NCBI GenBank assembly: GCA_021323865.1
Contig: JAJPKF010000017.1
Location: 1-64,000, forward strand
DNA from: Pseudomonadota bacterium
Lineage (GTDB): Bacteria; Chloroflexota; UBA5177; JAJPKF01
Reading direction: 5' to 3'
Length of the DNA: 64,000 nucleotides
Shown here: positions 62,298 to 64,000 of the stretch, piece after piece
How the letters are laid out: every line of letters starts with the position of its first letter
Position numbering within the stretch: the stretch's first letter is position 1
Notes under the pieces: model-generated
What the model was told of the DNA's origin: nothing
Database searches by the model: none
What the model saw: only the letters and a program-made list of their open reading frames with translations
Program-made: the position numbers and the translations under genes

Positions 62298-62704
62298 GCA
62301 GTGAAGAGCGGGACATCGTTTTGCAGATGCTGAGCGAGGGGAAGATCTCTCCGAGTGAGGCCGGAGAGCTATTGGATGCTCTCGACGTCAAGGAGGCGGC
62401 TCCTGAGGAACCGCGGGTCGCACGGCCGGAGCCGGCCATCAAAGAGGGCCGCAGCAAGGCCGACTCAAGATCCCTGATGATTGAGGTTCGGGACGGCGGT
62501 GAGACTCGGACGCACGTCCAGATCCCACTGGGGCTCGCCATGGCGGCCGGCAAGTTCCTGCCCAAGAAGACCCAGGACTATCTCGAGCAGTTCGGCATCG
62601 AGATGGACGAGCTGCTCGAGAACGTCACCGAAGACCTGGCCCGCAAGGGCCCCATCGTCGACGTTCGTGACGGCGACACCATGGTTCAGATCGCGGTAAT
62701 CTAG
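62294..62704 (+). CDS. SHOCT-like domain protein paired with DUF2089
   Basis: 136 residues. The N terminus (MSSEERDIVLQMLSEGKISPSEAGELLDAL) is the SHOCT-like/YvlB-type helix pair seen in many envelope-stress proteins and in the tail of its partner. A linker rich in Glu, Pro and Arg follows. The C-terminal part (MIEVRDGGETRTHVQIPLGL; KKTQDYLEQFGIEMDELLEN) is not assigned. It starts inside the DUF2089 stop codon and is presumably made in a fixed ratio with it. No membrane helix is seen. Confidence 0.7.
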   Translation: MSSEERDIVLQMLSEGKISPSEAGELLDALDVKEAAPEEPRVARPEPAIKEGRSKADSRSLMIEVRDGGETRTHVQIPLGLAMAAGKFLPKKTQDYLEQFGIEMDELLENVTEDLARKGPIVDVRDGDTMVQIAVI

Positions 62705-62742
62705 CGCCTGTCCATCCTTGCTGCCGCCGCTTCGGAGGACAA

Positions 62743-63201
62743 GTGAGGACGATCCGAGAGGGAGTCGATGAGGCGAAGTACTCCTCGGTTTCTGATGTGG
62801 TTGAGCGCCTCGGTCGGCAGAGATACCTCAGTCTGACAACCTTTCGGCGGAATGGAGCGCCGGTCGCCACTCCTATCTGGTTCGCCCTCGACGGTGATCG
62901 GCTCGTTGCCTTTACCGGCGCTCAGACCGGCAAGGTCAAACGCATCGTCGCCAATGGTCGGGTCACCGTGGCTCCCTGCACGCTTCGGGGGCGAGTGACC
63001 GGCCCCACCTGGTCGGGTACCGCCCGGATTCTGCCCCAGGAGGACGGAGAACAGGTCATGGCCCTTATTCGGTCGAAGTACCGGGTGACCAAGATGCTCC
63101 TCGACCTCGTCGTGGCGACCATTCGTGTCGTCGCTCGCCGGCCGCAGACGCACTCGGTCTATCTGGAAGTGCGCCTCGACGATTCGTCCGTCGGCACCTG
63201 A
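62743..63201 (+). CDS. PPOX-class F420/FMN-dependent oxidoreductase
   Basis: 152 residues with the split beta-barrel of pyridoxamine-phosphate-oxidase-like flavin/F420 enzymes: YLSLTTFRRNGAPVATPIWFAL, then AFTGAQTGKVKRIVANGRVT and the strand TGPTWSGTARIL. F420 rather than FMN is inferred from similarity to PPOX-class F420-dependent proteins of Actinobacteria and Chloroflexota. GTG 62743 is supported by GGAGG about 6 nt upstream. The substrate is unknown. Confidence 0.88.
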   Translation: MRTIREGVDEAKYSSVSDVVERLGRQRYLSLTTFRRNGAPVATPIWFALDGDRLVAFTGAQTGKVKRIVANGRVTVAPCTLRGRVTGPTWSGTARILPQEDGEQVMALIRSKYRVTKMLLDLVVATIRVVARRPQTHSVYLEVRLDDSSVGT

Positions 63202-63275
63202 CGACCCCGACTGGCCATCAATCATGAGGGTCGAAGCCTGTTCAGGATGTGGACGGCGAGCGCCGGAGCTATGGC

Positions 63276-63482
63276 CTAGGCAGCGCTCCGACCGACAACC
63301 AGGCCCTCCAGGAGGCGATGGCTGGCTTCTGTTATGTCCTCGACCGCTGTTTCAAAAACGGCTCGGTTGGCAGCAGAGGGCGCTCGATAACCGCTGATCT
63401 TGCGGACGAACTGGAGCGCGGCGGCCCGAATCTCATCATCCGTCGGCTCCTGACCTCGGAGCGTTTTGATGCTTCTGCACAT
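63276..63482 (-). CDS. DUF2277-family small protein
   Basis: A 68-residue protein beginning MCRSIKTLRGQEPTDDEIR and containing AALQFVRKISGYRAPSAANR, which is the DUF2277 pattern. The family is common in Actinobacteria and Chloroflexota and has no known function. It starts 12 bases after the stop of the MFS transporter gene on the same strand, so the two are probably co-transcribed. Confidence 0.88.
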   Translation of the reverse strand: MCRSIKTLRGQEPTDDEIRAAALQFVRKISGYRAPSAANRAVFETAVEDITEASHRLLEGLVVGRSAA

Positions 63483-63494
63483 CGGCGGGTCCCT

Positions 63495-64000
63495 TCAGCT
63501 GGTGGTGGTCGGCGCCCCAGTGTAGTTCGGCATTGCTGCGGCGCGTGACCGGGCACGCCACACAAAGATGAGCACCGTTGCGGCGAGAGTGATGCCCGCA
63601 CCGAGAAGAAATGCGATCGGTGATCCCCACCTCTCAGCCACGGCGCCGGCCAGAAAGCTGCCGATCGGAGTCAAACCGAGAAACATCAGAGAGTACACGC
63701 TCATCACACGGCCTTGGAGGGCCGAGGGGGTCGTATCGAGGATACGTGAGTTGGCCGTTGTCGAGAACAGGGTGATGCAGAAACCGATGGGCAGAAGAAT
63801 GACCAGCGCCCATACATAGCTTCGAACGAACGCGAAGACGATCTCGAGGATGAGGAAGGTGAACGCGCCTCCATAGATCAGGCGGCGAGCGAGGTCTGGA
63901 CGATTCCAGACCGACAGCCCGATGGCTGCCAACAGCGACCCCGCGCCTTGGGCCGTGAGAATGACGCCGAATCCGGTCGACGATAGGTGCAGGACGAACT
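63495..64000 (-). CDS. MFS transporter, C-terminal part (runs off the window)
   Basis: At least 167 residues of the C-terminal half of a major facilitator protein. The 5' end lies beyond base 64000; the in-frame sequence (VLHLSSTGFGVILTAQGAGS) continues to the edge. Membrane helices such as WALVILLPIGFCITLFST and FLLGAGITLAATVLIFVW are clear. The cytoplasmic-loop signature TPSALQGRVMSVYSLMFLGL is typical of the EntS/MFS_3 group of exporters. The substrate is unknown. Confidence 0.85.
   Translation of the reverse strand, partial: FVLHLSSTGFGVILTAQGAGSLLAAIGLSVWNRPDLARRLIYGGAFTFLILEIVFAFVRSYVWALVILLPIGFCITLFSTTANSRILDTTPSALQGRVMSVYSLMFLGLTPIGSFLAGAVAERWGSPIAFLLGAGITLAATVLIFVWRARSRAAAMPNYTGAPTTTS

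Noticed and set aside
1-64000. tRNA genes, CRISPR arrays, toxin-antitoxin or phage-defence modules
   Set aside because: I looked on both strands for cloverleaf arms, regularly spaced repeats and known defence gene motifs and saw none.

Overview
The window looks like chromosomal DNA from a high-GC, Gram-positive-type (Terrabacteria) soil bacterium. Pointers are a type I glutamine synthetase of about 445 residues, arginine and tryptophan T-box leaders, an F420-type PPOX protein, a BTAD regulator, an Lhr-Nei pair, a LysX-type ligase beside argGH, and many GTG/TTG starts. An uncultured Chloroflexota-like lineage (for example Dormibacterota-like) fits best, but this is inference from gene content. 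I saw no rRNA, tRNA, CRISPR array, prophage or recognisable defence island.

Layout. 1-280: the end of an IS21-like element abuts the 3' remnant of a DUF5661 gene. 435-10954: a GNAT acetyltransferase, a large secreted beta-repeat protein, a TusA-like protein, a 1231-residue BTAD/AAA/TPR regulator, an aminoglycoside-phosphotransferase-like kinase and a LURP-one-like protein. 11091-12628: a DtxR regulator overlapping an FTR1 iron permease. 12785-20630: a secreted DMFase-beta-like protein, a channel-like membrane protein, an oligopeptide-type ABC importer without ATPases, and an FAD oxidoreductase. 20714-24417: promoter, arginine T-box and the overlapping genes argG-argH-lysX/argX. 24473-25357: a Flp pilin and a cyclophilin. 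25464-30762: a tryptophan T-box operon trpD-trpC-trpB-trpA-trpS read on the minus strand. 30771-39578: an ArsB-like carrier divergent from a MerR regulator, an MBL hydrolase, a small secreted protein, glnA, and three tandem secreted phosphoesterases. 39759-48524: a Ski2/HelY-type helicase, a glycogen-debranching-type enzyme, holB, an unknown gene, a PucR-type regulator and an SDR. 49021-56460: a methyltransferase, a VOC protein, and the nei-lhr-DehI-like cluster. 56714-64000: an epimerase-like VOC protein, an alpha/alpha-barrel protein, a polysaccharide deacetylase, a GT2 glycosyltransferase, a cation antiporter, a DUF2089/SHOCT-like pair, a PPOX protein, DUF2277 and a truncated MFS transporter.

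The most informative parts are regulatory. Two T-box riboswitches can be read directly. One has specifier UGG, a sigma70-like promoter and an intrinsic terminator, and controls trp biosynthesis together with trpS. The other has a probable Arg specifier and no U-run terminator, but its sequence could pair with the argG Shine-Dalgarno, which suggests translational control. The arginine leader also suggests that the LysX-type ligase in that operon works in arginine synthesis. The DUF2089 gene has a textbook promoter placed so that its mRNA should be leaderless. Three genes appear to lack a canonical start codon where coding sequence seems to begin. I found no clear, wholly new multi-gene system. 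The best candidates for new biology are the translational Arg T-box, the DehI-Lhr-Nei cluster, the leaderless DUF2089/SHOCT pair and the phosphoesterase trio beside glnA.
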